DNA from: an uncultured Erysipelotrichaceae bacterium
GTDB lineage: Bacteria > Bacillota_I > Bacilli_A > Erysipelotrichales > Erysipelotrichaceae
NCBI GenBank assembly: GCA_902786245.1
Contig: CADABS010000021.1
Location: 1 to 39,727 of the forward strand
DNA: 39,727 nt
Reading direction: 5' to 3'
Positions 7,962-16,828 of this stretch are shown piece after piece (positions within the stretch are counted from its first letter, which is position 1; each line of letters opens with the position of its first letter). The translations under genes were made by a program, and so were the position numbers. The notes below the pieces were generated by a model. The model searched no databases. It was not told the DNA's origin and saw only the letters and a list, made by a program, of their open reading frames with translations.

Positions 7962-9136
7962 GCAAAACGACGCAGAAAACGATCCGGAAGAAAAGACGCA
8001 GGATCCGCAAAAGCATATTGCTGATCCCGCTTTTCATCGTTGCGGCCATTGCGGCTCTGGTTTTCTATCCCCGCTTCAAAATGGACCGGACGCTGCAGGA
8101 GATGGGCTATACGGAAGAACAGATTCAGGCAGTCCGGGAAGAGGATCTGCAGCATGTCATCATCAATGGCGGCTATTATTCCCCGTATCTGGCCGAATCC
8201 ATCGCCGCCCATACGCTGAACCGCGATTATATCAGTCTGTATGCCGCCGTAAAGGAAGGCCGTACGCTGAATGAAAAAGACTTTCTGCTGGCCCGCCGTC
8301 TGCAGGATATGGGCTATGAACAGGATCAGATCGAAAACCTGTTCGCAAACCTGGAATTCTGGGAGATGACACCCCTGCTCGTCTATGACTATCAATGGGA
8401 TGAAAACGGCTATATTGAAGACTGCCTTGCCCATCACAGTGAAAACTCGGTCGACCGCTTTGTCCTGGACGGTCTGTACCGCTCCATGTACAAGACAACA
8501 GCACCGGCGGAAAACACCGGCTCTGCCGCGGTGCTGGTCAACCGCACCTATTACCTGAGCGAAGAATATGAACCGGAAGATCTGACGGAAATATCGATGC
8601 AGTATGCCGTCTACGGCATGTACCTGCGGAAGGAAGCTGCCGAAGCCGCCCAGGAAATGTGTGCCGGCAGCGTCAATGGCGGCAGTGCCTTCTTCATCGC
8701 CTCCTCCTATTGGGATTACGCATCCCTGGATTACACCTATCAGATGGCAGTCAACCAGATGCCGAAGACAGAAGCAGACTGGTACACGCCCAGAGCCGGC
8801 CATTCCGAACATCAGACCGGTCTTTGCGTCAACCTTGCCGCAACCTATGAAACATCGGTGGACTTTGCGGATTCCTCCTGCCGTCAGTGGCTGAAGACAA
8901 ACAGCGCTTCCTACGGCTTCATCGAGCGCTATCCGCAGGGCAAAGAAGAAATCACCGGCATGGAGCCGGAACCGGAACATTACCGCTATGTCGGAAAGGA
9001 TATTGCCAGAATGGTACAGGCATCCCGGCTTACCTTTGACGAATACTACTGTCTCTATCTGAAATCATGGCGGCATGCGGAGTGCATGCCCGACAGCAGC
9101 GTCACTTCAAAGATCAATGAATACAGCGCCTTCTGA
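7958..9136 (+). CDS. membrane-anchored M15B (VanY/DacY-like) family protein, metal-ligand motif altered
   Basis: The family cleaves D-Ala-D-Ala in peptidoglycan stem peptides. This 392-residue product has a basic N-terminus, one transmembrane helix (about 19-37), an extracytoplasmic helical region (about 40-180) and a C-terminal M15 domain. The signature SxHxxGxAxD is present as SEHQTGLCVN (283-292). The first zinc His is H285, but the Asp ligand is Asn292. The second motif EPWH is EPEH (E338-H341), keeping the catalytic Glu and the last zinc His. The family SGYRS element reads SSYWD (249-253). So one metal ligand and the substrate-side Arg are changed, and activity may be reduced or lost. 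Translation is coupled to the pseudouridine synthase gene by ATGA at 7958. The stop codon sits in the loop of a terminator hairpin. Confidence 0.85.
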   Translation: MSKTTQKTIRKKRRRIRKSILLIPLFIVAAIAALVFYPRFKMDRTLQEMGYTEEQIQAVREEDLQHVIINGGYYSPYLAESIAAHTLNRDYISLYAAVKEGRTLNEKDFLLARRLQDMGYEQDQIENLFANLEFWEMTPLLVYDYQWDENGYIEDCLAHHSENSVDRFVLDGLYRSMYKTTAPAENTGSAAVLVNRTYYLSEEYEPEDLTEISMQYAVYGMYLRKEAAEAAQEMCAGSVNGGSAFFIASSYWDYASLDYTYQMAVNQMPKTEADWYTPRAGHSEHQTGLCVNLAATYETSVDFADSSCRQWLKTNSASYGFIERYPQGKEEITGMEPEPEHYRYVGKDIARMVQASRLTFDEYYCLYLKSWRHAECMPDSSVTSKINEYSAF

Positions 9137-9154
9137 TGACGGCGCTTTTCTTTC
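9125..9154 (+). terminator. intrinsic terminator overlapping the end of the M15 gene
   Basis: Stem AGCGCC/GGCGCT (9125-9130 with 9141-9146) and a 10-nt loop that contains the TGA stop codon, followed by TTTTCTTTC. It ends the plus-strand three-gene operon. Confidence 0.7.
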
Positions 9155-9160
9155 GGAAAT

Positions 9161-9185
9161 AAAAAGAGAAGCATTTCTGCTTCTC
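9161..9185 (-). terminator. intrinsic terminator of the 6-phospho-beta-glucosidase gene
   Basis: Perfect 8-bp stem GAGAAGCA/TGCTTCTC around a 4-nt loop, followed on the minus strand by TTTTTATTT. It lies 8 nt beyond the stop at 9194. Confidence 0.85.
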
Positions 9186-9193
9186 CCCAAAAC

Positions 9194-10690
<1,497 letters not shown>

Positions 10691-10747
10691 TTACCTATGT
10701 ATTTATTCTATCGTAAGCAGACTGAAAAGAATACCTGTTTGCAAGAG

Positions 10748-10771
10748 AAAAAGCCTGCATGCACAGGCTTT
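10748..10771 (-). terminator. intrinsic terminator of the cls-patatin unit
   Basis: Perfect 8-bp stem AAAGCCTG/CAGGCTTT around CATGCA, followed on the minus strand by TTTTTCTCTT. The stem touches the patatin stop codon at 10771-10773. Confidence 0.85.
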
Positions 10772-11637
10772 CAGTCTTTTCCCTTGTCTGCCATAAAGGC
10801 TTTGATTTCTTCCGCACGGGCTTCCATATCGCTGTAGCCCAGGGCATACAGCGCTTCCGTATTCTTCTCATCCGCCTTCCAGCGGCTTGCCTTGATCGTT
10901 CTGCTCGGATATACATGGATTGCCTTTCCCTCTTCCGCAAGAGAGTTGACAAGGCCGATCTGCTTATAATAATTCAGATGCCGTACTTCATAATCCTTCG
11001 CTGCCTGCGGGCATTCCCTGTACAGGTATTTCATCATCACCTTGACGATCGGAGAAGCAGGCTTGCGGACATAATCCGCCGGCTTGGTCGTGATGACCAT
11101 GAACTTCGTGCAGCCCTTTTCCAGTGCCCTCTCGATCGGGATCATCTTCGTAATGCCGCCGTCCAGGACTCTGTGGCCGTTGTATTCAACAACCGCCGAG
11201 GCGACCGGCAGAGCGCATGTTCCCCGGAGCAGCTTCAGATCCGGATCCAGATCCTTCGGTCCCAGGAAAACCGTTTTTCCCTGGCTCAGATCATAGACAC
11301 CGACTTCCATATCGGGATTTTCATCGATCAGCGGCTGCAGCGTCATGCCTTCCCTGCCCCGCAGGAATTCATCGAAGATCTTTTCATAATCGACATAATA
11401 GCCGCTCCGCAGCAGGGCCTGCACACCGACGACCGACGGATCAGCCGCATAGTGGGCGGACATCATGTACGATGTTTTATTGTCATGCATCAGATAGCAG
11501 CACAGATAAACCGCACCGCTTGAAATGCCTACGCTGTAATCGAATGATATGCCGTGATCATTCAGCCAGGCCAGCGCGCCTGCGGTATATGCACCGCGGA
11601 CACCGCCTCCCTCAAGTACCAGTCCGTAACGTTCCAT
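10771..11637 (-). CDS. patatin-like phospholipase family protein
   Basis: Predicted serine lipid acyl hydrolase of the RssA/YjjU bacterial patatin type. The 288-residue product has the oxyanion motif EGGGVRGAYTAG (9-20), the nucleophile Ser40 in GISSG and the dyad Asp159 in LDGG. It has no signal peptide or membrane helix, so it should be cytosolic and may act at the membrane face. The ATG at 11637 follows AAAGGAG. It lies 11 nt after the cardiolipin synthase gene, suggesting a shared transcript for membrane phospholipid synthesis and turnover. Its physiological lipid substrate is unknown. A second patatin in this window (37454-38725) is only distantly similar. Confidence 0.9.
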   Translation of the reverse strand: MERYGLVLEGGGVRGAYTAGALAWLNDHGISFDYSVGISSGAVYLCCYLMHDNKTSYMMSAHYAADPSVVGVQALLRSGYYVDYEKIFDEFLRGREGMTLQPLIDENPDMEVGVYDLSQGKTVFLGPKDLDPDLKLLRGTCALPVASAVVEYNGHRVLDGGITKMIPIERALEKGCTKFMVITTKPADYVRKPASPIVKVMMKYLYRECPQAAKDYEVRHLNYYKQIGLVNSLAEEGKAIHVYPSRTIKASRWKADEKNTEALYALGYSDMEARAEEIKAFMADKGKD

Positions 11638-11648
11638 ATGTTTCTCCT

Positions 11649-13163
11649 TTATACCAGCGGAATCAGAATACTCAGCACGGCCCGGATCAGCCTTACCGGC
11701 AGCCGGGTCTTCTGCATTTCTTCCAGGGATATCTCATGGCTCTGCTTCAGTGCTTCTTCAAAGTTCTCCCGGATCTTCAGTACTTCCGGAGATTTATAAA
11801 GCAGAACGCCGTTTTCAAAATGAAGGAAATAGCTCCGGTAATCCATATTGACCGAGCCGACCAGTGCGACTCTGTCATCGGATACGAAGTTCTTGCAGTG
11901 ATTGAAGCCGGGCGTATATTCATAGATGCGCACACCGGCTTTCAGCAGCGGCATGTAATTGCCTCTGGTGATCTGAAAAACGATCTTCTTGTCCGGTATA
12001 TACGGTGTCAGGATCCGTACGTCCACACCGTCTTTTGCGGCAAGGATCAGGGAATTGCGCACCGATTCCGTCAGGATCAGATACGGTGTATCGATATACA
12101 GGTATTCCGATGCACTGCGGATCATATTCATATGCATGTTCATCGATACGGTTTCTTCATCGGTCGGCGTATCCGAGAACGGCTGATAGATACCCCCGTC
12201 ATAGTAATTTCCGGCGGGCAGCCTGTATTTCAGATAATCGACACCGAGGTCTCCCCGGGCAAAGCTGAGCATGCCGAGAAACATCACGGTAAACGACCAT
12301 ACCGCCTCACCGCGGATCATGATCGCACTGTCTTTCCAGTAGCCGAACCGGCTGATCCGGTTGACGTATTCATCGGCCAGATTGACACCGCCGGTAAATG
12401 CAACGCGGTTGTCGATGACGGTCAGCTTGCGGTGCGAACGGTTGTTCATCGTAAAGATCAGAGCCGGACGCACGTGATTGAAACGATAGGCCTCAATGCC
12501 TGCTTCCCGCAGTTCCTTTTCGAATTTCCAGGGCATCGTGATCGAACCGAAGTCATCATAGATGATCTTGACACCGATCCCCTGTCTGGCCTTTTCCTTC
12601 AGGATCTCCAGGACTTCATCCAGTACGGTTCCCTTGTCGATGATGAAGTATTCCAGGAAAATGAAATGCTCTGCTTTTTTCAGTTCTTCTTTGAATACCG
12701 GAAACCATTCCTCGCCGCTGGCGAAATATCTGCTGTCTGAATTCTTCCATGCCGGCAGTCCGAGACTCTCTTCGCCATAGCGGAAGAGATTCCGGATCTG
12801 TTCCGGTTCATTCTCCAGGATGGATGTATCCGGTGTCAGAAGACCGTCCATATCCTTGCTTGCCCGGATCGTTCCGTTGAACAGTTTCTTGGGAACCTTG
12901 CGGTTGCCGGCGAGCAGATACAGCGGTACGCCGATGACCGGCAGCGACAGGATTGCAATACTCCAGGCGATCTTATAGGCCGGATCATCGTTCCGGTTCA
13001 GCACATACACGAGCAGTACGATGGACATCATATTGATGACCGACATGATCTGCGGCAGCAGGGATATTCTGTAGAACAGACCGAAAACTGCCGCCAGCTG
13101 CAATGCGAACAGGGGCACGATGATCAGCAGTCTGCTTGTAATAACTCTTAGTATCCGCCGCAT
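11649..13163 (-). CDS. cls: cardiolipin synthase, phospholipase D superfamily
   Basis: Makes cardiolipin by condensing two phosphatidylglycerols at the membrane. The 504-residue product has N-terminal hydrophobic helices at about 10-31, 37-55 and 65-85. The PLDc_N-like stretch NRNDDPAYKIAW is followed by LAGNRKVPKKL. Two HKD catalytic motifs are present: H244/K246/D251 with FTGGVNLAD after it, and H422/K424/D429 with VGSVNMDYRS. The length matches bacterial ClsA. No Shine-Dalgarno sequence precedes the ATG at 13163; instead TGATATAAT ends 7 nt before it, predicting a leaderless mRNA. Patatin follows 11 nt downstream. The gene sits among lipid, envelope and metal genes but has no obvious specific regulator. 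Confidence 0.96.
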   Translation of the reverse strand: MRRILRVITSRLLIIVPLFALQLAAVFGLFYRISLLPQIMSVINMMSIVLLVYVLNRNDDPAYKIAWSIAILSLPVIGVPLYLLAGNRKVPKKLFNGTIRASKDMDGLLTPDTSILENEPEQIRNLFRYGEESLGLPAWKNSDSRYFASGEEWFPVFKEELKKAEHFIFLEYFIIDKGTVLDEVLEILKEKARQGIGVKIIYDDFGSITMPWKFEKELREAGIEAYRFNHVRPALIFTMNNRSHRKLTVIDNRVAFTGGVNLADEYVNRISRFGYWKDSAIMIRGEAVWSFTVMFLGMLSFARGDLGVDYLKYRLPAGNYYDGGIYQPFSDTPTDEETVSMNMHMNMIRSASEYLYIDTPYLILTESVRNSLILAAKDGVDVRILTPYIPDKKIVFQITRGNYMPLLKAGVRIYEYTPGFNHCKNFVSDDRVALVGSVNMDYRSYFLHFENGVLLYKSPEVLKIRENFEEALKQSHEISLEEMQKTRLPVRLIRAVLSILIPLV

Positions 13164-13170
13164 ACTGAGT

Positions 13171-13179
13171 ATTATATCA
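13171..13179 (-). promoter_or_regulatory. extended -10 promoter of cls
   Basis: Minus-strand TGATATAAT (TATAAT at 13176-13171), identical to the box before the gene at 6421. The start codon begins 8 nt after the hexamer, so transcription should begin at or one base from the ATG. Confidence 0.7.
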
Positions 13180-13189
13180 GTTTTATGGC

Positions 13190-13651
13190 TCAGAGTATAA
13201 TGCGGTATATATTCTTGACGGTTTCTCCCCGTTTGTACAGCCAGTGCGAAGGCGGTACGGGGATGTTTCCGTGAATCAGTTCCGCACCGAGTTTTTCGAT
13301 CGTTCTGCGGGAAGGAATGTTGTCCGGTGTACAGGTGATCAGCAGTTCTTTCATATGATATGTATCCGCCGCCACTTTCATCAGAAGCTTCGCCGCCTGC
13401 AGCGCATAGCCGTGTCCGCGGTAAGGCTCATAGATGCGGTAGCCGATATTGCCGGCATAATACAGTTCTTTGTTCATGCCGATGCGCAGATCGCATTCAC
13501 CGATCTTGATCTGGCTGTCATGCCGGTATATGCCATAGATCACAGACGGCACAAAATCATTGAAAGCATCTGCCGGACGCTGCGTCTCCACATGCAGATC
13601 AATACGTTCTCCTTCAATAATTCTCTTTTTCCTGCGCCGGAAGAAAAACAT
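13190..13651 (-). CDS. GNAT-family N-acetyltransferase
   Basis: Predicted acetyl-CoA-dependent N-acyltransferase of the RimJ/RimL-like GNAT type. The 153-residue product begins with a very basic stretch (FFRRRKKR). The core has IGYRIYEPYRGHGYALQAAKLL, where RGHGYA is the acetyl-CoA pyrophosphate loop (R-x-x-G-x-A), and NIPSRRTIEKLGAE is typical of motif B. The substrate is unknown. No Shine-Dalgarno sequence precedes the ATG at 13651. A TATAAT ends 6 nt upstream, immediately after the terminator of the P-type ATPase gene, so it should have its own leaderless transcript. cls follows after 26 nt but has its own promoter. Confidence 0.85.
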   Translation of the reverse strand: MFFFRRRKKRIIEGERIDLHVETQRPADAFNDFVPSVIYGIYRHDSQIKIGECDLRIGMNKELYYAGNIGYRIYEPYRGHGYALQAAKLLMKVAADTYHMKELLITCTPDNIPSRRTIEKLGAELIHGNIPVPPSHWLYKRGETVKNIYRIIL

Positions 13652-13657
13652 AACTAT

Positions 13658-13663
13658 ATTATA
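13658..13663 (-). promoter_or_regulatory. -10 promoter element of the GNAT gene
   Basis: Minus-strand TATAAT, with 6 nt between it and the ATG at 13651. It lies just downstream of the ATPase terminator. No convincing -35 is visible because the terminator hairpin fills that position. Confidence 0.6.
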
Positions 13664-13673
13664 TACCCGTCAG

Positions 13674-13701
13674 AAAAAAGCGGAGACTTTTCATCCCCGC
13701 T
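13674..13701 (-). terminator. intrinsic terminator of the P1B-ATPase gene
   Basis: 8-bp stem (AGCGGGGA with TCTCCGCT, one G-T pair) around a 7-nt loop, then TTTTTT on the minus strand. Its plus-strand sequence shares the 14-base string AAAAAAGCGGAGAC with the terminator at 16184-16215. Confidence 0.85.
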
Positions 13702-13716
13702 TCTCGTGCGTTCCTG

Positions 13717-15804
13717 CTATGCCTGCATCTGCGGCAGAAGATCTGCCGTGCTGCGCAGACTGATGGCAATCGTTGAAGTATTGTGCAGCAGCGCTGTTGC
13801 CGCGGGAGAAAGAATCCCGGCAGCGCCCAGTGCAATAAACGCCGAATTGAACAATATGATATCCGTATAATTTCTGCGGATCCGCCGCATCAGTCCTTCG
13901 CTGAGATGCCGCAGTGTTACCAATGAGGAAAGATCATCCTGCGTCACTGTGATATCGGCGATCTCACGGGCAATGGCTGCACCGGAACTGACGGCAATGC
14001 CGACATCCGCTTCCGAAAGCGCCGGCGAATCGTTTACACCGTCGCCGACCATGATGACTTTGTGTCCGCCGGTACGGCAGCTGCGTATATACGCCGCTTT
14101 ATCTTCCGGCAGTACTTCTGCCCGGAAGTCATCAACCCCGATCTGCTTCGCAACCGAAGCTGCTGTTCTGCGGCTGTCTCCGGTCATCATGACCAGTGAA
14201 TCAAAGCCGAGATCATGCAGTCCGCGGATGACATCCGCTGCATTTTCCCGGACCGGATCTTCGATCAGTATGACCGCGGAAAGAATACCGCCCACTGCAA
14301 GATAGAGATGTGAATATTCATCCGGCAGTTCCTGCAGTTTCAGCTGTTCATTTTCCAAAACCGTGCATCCTTCATCTTCAAAGATAAAATGGCCGCTGCC
14401 GATGCATACCCGCTCACCGTTGACGGTACTGACAATGCCATGAGCTACGACATAGCTGACGCTGGAATGCATTTCTTCATGTTCAAGATTCCTGATCTTA
14501 GCTGCTCTGACGATTGCATTTGCAACGGAATGCGGATAGTGCTCTTCCAGACAGGCAGCCAGCCGCAGCATTTCATTTTCATCATTGCCGTTAAATGGAA
14601 TCACCGCTTTGACCGACGGCTGGGCAGATGTCAATGTTCCCGTTTTATCAAATACGACCGTATCCGCCTCTGCAACCAGTTCCATGAATTTTCCGCCCTT
14701 CACGGAGATCGAATGGGTGCCGGCTTCCCGCATCGCTGAGAGCACGGCAATCGGCATGGACAGTTTCAGAGCGCAGCAGAAATCCACATTGAGTATGGAT
14801 GCCGCACGGTTGGCATCCCGGGTGATCAGCCATGTCAGACCGGCTGCGGCGAATGTCCAGGGAACCAGCCTGTCCGCTAGTCTGGACGCATTGGTCTCGG
14901 CTTCTGATTTCAGTTTCTCCGATTCCTCGATCATTGAAATAATGCGGTCATACCGGCCGCTGCCGTTTGTATTCCGCACGGTGATTTCCAGATCTCCTTC
15001 TTCCACGACCGTCCCGGCATAGAGATAGCTGCCGGCAGTCTTGCGTACGGAAAGAGGTTCCCCTGTCAGTGAGGACTGATTCACCATTGCCTCACCGGCA
15101 CAGGCTTCTCCGTCCAGCGGAATGACATTGCCGCTGCGGACGCATATGATGTCTCCGCACCGGATCTGATCGATGCCGCAGAGAACTTCGCTGCCGTCAT
15201 CCGTACGGAGCCATACCTTATCCACATGGAGAGACATCGCATCCGCCAGATCATTGACAGACTTGCGGTGCGTCCATTCTTCCATCAGATCGCCGATACC
15301 GAGCAGAAACATGATCTGCCCGGCAGAGTTGTATTCCCGGCGCAGAATGCAGGTGAGAATGGATGCCGCATCAAGAACTTCGACGCGCAGCTTTCCCTGC
15401 AGTAGACAGCAGATGCCCCGGTACAGATACGGTACCGATTTCGCTGCTGTGATGACCTTGCGTATACCGGCGGGAACGAAAAGACGCAGACATGCCCGCC
15501 GCAGTATTTTCACGGTCATCCGGTTCATATATTCTCTCTGCATCGCTCTTCCCGAATGCTCCGGCAGAACGGTATCCGCAGTATCATAGTCAAAAGATGC
15601 CAATGCATGCAGAACTTCCTGACGGCTTGACGGCCTGTAGCGGATCACCGCATTTGCGGTCAGTTCGCTTACCTTTGCGTCCGTAACGCCGCTGATTCCG
15701 CCCAGGTATGTCTGCAGCAGATCTGCTTCTTCCATCGTCATGGACGGCTGGCAGATATGCACCCGCATGCGTCCTGCGATTTCATGCAGAATACGGCAGT
15801 TCAT
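13717..15804 (-). CDS. heavy-metal translocating P1B-type ATPase with DFCCALKLS transmembrane motif
   Basis: Membrane ATPase predicted to export a transition metal. The 695-residue product has an N-terminal HMA_2-like domain (GRMRVHICQ, about 1-70) lacking a CxxC metal site. It has membrane helices around 100-170 and 310-360, SLTGEP (245-250), the phosphorylation site DKTGTLT (386-392), an EEHYPHSVANAIV segment (about 420) in place of the usual HP locus, TGDSRRT (about 541) and GDGVNDSPAL (587-596). The TM6 metal motif is not CPC or SPC but DFCCALKLSMP (341-351), so it belongs to the less studied P1B group with DFSCALKLS-like motifs, here with an extra Cys. It follows a DUF6110 gene by 3 nt and shares its promoter, which overlaps a DtxR-like operator. 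Iron or manganese is the inferred cargo; this is not proven. Confidence 0.9.
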   Translation of the reverse strand: MNCRILHEIAGRMRVHICQPSMTMEEADLLQTYLGGISGVTDAKVSELTANAVIRYRPSSRQEVLHALASFDYDTADTVLPEHSGRAMQREYMNRMTVKILRRACLRLFVPAGIRKVITAAKSVPYLYRGICCLLQGKLRVEVLDAASILTCILRREYNSAGQIMFLLGIGDLMEEWTHRKSVNDLADAMSLHVDKVWLRTDDGSEVLCGIDQIRCGDIICVRSGNVIPLDGEACAGEAMVNQSSLTGEPLSVRKTAGSYLYAGTVVEEGDLEITVRNTNGSGRYDRIISMIEESEKLKSEAETNASRLADRLVPWTFAAAGLTWLITRDANRAASILNVDFCCALKLSMPIAVLSAMREAGTHSISVKGGKFMELVAEADTVVFDKTGTLTSAQPSVKAVIPFNGNDENEMLRLAACLEEHYPHSVANAIVRAAKIRNLEHEEMHSSVSYVVAHGIVSTVNGERVCIGSGHFIFEDEGCTVLENEQLKLQELPDEYSHLYLAVGGILSAVILIEDPVRENAADVIRGLHDLGFDSLVMMTGDSRRTAASVAKQIGVDDFRAEVLPEDKAAYIRSCRTGGHKVIMVGDGVNDSPALSEADVGIAVSSGAAIAREIADITVTQDDLSSLVTLRHLSEGLMRRIRRNYTDIILFNSAFIALGAAGILSPAATALLHNTSTIAISLRSTADLLPQMQA

Positions 15805-15807
15805 GGA

Positions 15808-16089
15808 TTATGCCTGCCCTTCGGATAACAGTGCCTTTGCGTCCTCAATCTGCCGCTGACGTTCTTCCGCGGCCCTTTGCTCATTCATCGCTTTCGCTTC
15901 CGATGCAATGTCTTCACAGTTTTCTCTGACATTCTGTACGATTCTGACAGTCTCATCCACACCGCGCATCACGGCAGCCGTAACATGTGTATACACCCGT
16001 TTTGCATCGCTGCTGCTGAGAATCTTTACACCTGCAGTTCCAAGCACAAATCCGTAACCGATCAGTCTTGCTTTACTCCATCCGAACAT
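15808..16089 (-). CDS. DUF6110 family small protein, partner of P1B-ATPase
   Basis: Product of 93 residues of unknown function. It has a hydrophobic N-terminal helix (ARLIGYGFVLGTAGVKIL) and the segment SSSDAKRVYTHVTAAVMRG, both typical of DUF6110. A charged coiled-coil-like C-terminal half follows (ENCEDIASEAKAMNEQRAAEERQR). The ATG at 16089 has GAGGAGG 9 nt upstream. The upstream in-frame ATG at 16107 lies before that Shine-Dalgarno sequence and would encode it, so it is rejected as start. DUF6110 genes are often found beside heavy-metal P-type ATPases of the kind that follows here 3 nt downstream. A role as small accessory subunit or metal chaperone of that pump is inference. Confidence 0.82.
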   Translation of the reverse strand: MFGWSKARLIGYGFVLGTAGVKILSSSDAKRVYTHVTAAVMRGVDETVRIVQNVRENCEDIASEAKAMNEQRAAEERQRQIEDAKALLSEGQA

Positions 16090-16113
16090 ATTGTTATTCC
16101 TCCTCATTTATAA

Positions 16114-16132
16114 GTTAGTTAGACTGAACTAA
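16114..16132. promoter_or_regulatory. DtxR/IdeR-like operator upstream of DUF6110-ATPase
   Basis: Inverted repeat TTAGTT-AGACTG-AACTAA (16115-16132). Aligned on an odd centre at 16123, the 19-mer from 16114 matches about 13 of 18 non-central positions of the DtxR/IdeR iron box consensus (TTAGGTTAG-S-CTAACCTAA). It overlaps the downstream edge of the -10 box and the start site, the right place for repression. Confidence 0.5.
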
Positions 16133-16160
16133 TGATAATATCGATTACTGATGCAGTCAA
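16132..16160 (-). promoter_or_regulatory. promoter of DUF6110-P1B-ATPase operon
   Basis: Minus-strand -35 TTGACT (16160-16155), 17-nt spacer, -10 TATCAT (16137-16132). Each hexamer matches 5 of 6 consensus bases. Confidence 0.65.
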
Positions 16161-16183
16161 TAAACGGCTGACTTCCCCAAAAC

Positions 16184-16215
16184 AAAAAAAGCGGAGACCT
16201 TCCGGTCAGTCCGCT
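16184..16215 (-). terminator. intrinsic terminator of the thioredoxin-like lipoprotein gene
   Basis: Long stem: AGCGGA/TCCGCT, then GACC/GGTC around a 4-nt loop with a 2-nt bulge, followed by seven T on the minus strand. It begins inside the last codons of the gene (stop at 16206-16208). Confidence 0.85.
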
Positions 16216-16787
16216 GTTGCGAGTATGATTTCTCTGTAGAATTCCCGCAGTTCTTCCTTTTCCGCATCAGTCAGCTGGTCTTCTTCCTTGGTACCGTTGA
16301 ACGATTTGACCAGTGATATATGCGATCCGGTGATTTTTCCCTTTTTGATGCCGATGACTTCCGGCACAAAGAACTCCGGTTCGCCGTCTTTATTTGTGAT
16401 GAATGTCTCTTCGATATACGGAAGCAGTGCCTCTACTTCTTCCATCGTGAAATTCCCATGCGTATCGACATAGTACACAGGCACACCGTATTCCATCACA
16501 ACGGTATTCAGTTCCGGGATCGCCCGGTTGCACCAGTAGCATGTATCATAGCCGAAATACAGGATTCCCGATCCTTCTTCGGTAAAGAAGCGCAGCGCTT
16601 CACGGAATGTAATCTCTTCAAAATCCCCTGTTTCTTCAGGCAGAAACTGATAATTGGAAAGATCTGCCGGCTTGCTGTTGAACAGAACATCATTCGTGAT
16701 GACAGCCTTCTGTTCCTCTTCTTTTTCCGCCGGTGCGCAGCCCATGAGCATGCATGCCGCAAGAACAGACAGTACAGTCTTTTTCAT
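16206..16787 (-). CDS. thioredoxin-like lipoprotein with CYWC motif
   Basis: Predicted extracytoplasmic thiol-disulfide protein. The 193-residue precursor has a lipoprotein signal peptide (MKKTVLSVLAACMLMGC, lipobox LMGC, lipidated Cys17) and an acidic linker. The thioredoxin-like domain has ILYFGYDTCYWC, with redox pair C83/C86, and a later VPEVIGIKKGKI segment in the cis-Pro region. It resembles the bacteriocin-transport-accessory/PedC-like group, but no bacteriocin gene is nearby. I start at the ATG at 16787, which has AGGAGG 7 nt upstream; the in-frame ATG at 16817 is rejected. It is the last gene of the pfpI-to-lipoprotein operon, 41 nt after the sugar kinase gene. Client proteins are unknown. 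Confidence 0.85.
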   Translation of the reverse strand: MKKTVLSVLAACMLMGCAPAEKEEEQKAVITNDVLFNSKPADLSNYQFLPEETGDFEEITFREALRFFTEEGSGILYFGYDTCYWCNRAIPELNTVVMEYGVPVYYVDTHGNFTMEEVEALLPYIEETFITNKDGEPEFFVPEVIGIKKGKITGSHISLVKSFNGTKEEDQLTDAEKEELREFYREIILATAD

Positions 16788-16828
16788 CAGATACCTCCTA
16801 TCGTTAGAGGTTATCACGGGAAAACTCT

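Noticed and set aside
16090-16107. ATG at 16107 as start of the DUF6110 gene
   Set aside because: It is part of the Shine-Dalgarno region (AGGAGG) of the ATG at 16089 and would add an Arg/Asn-rich stretch not typical of the family.
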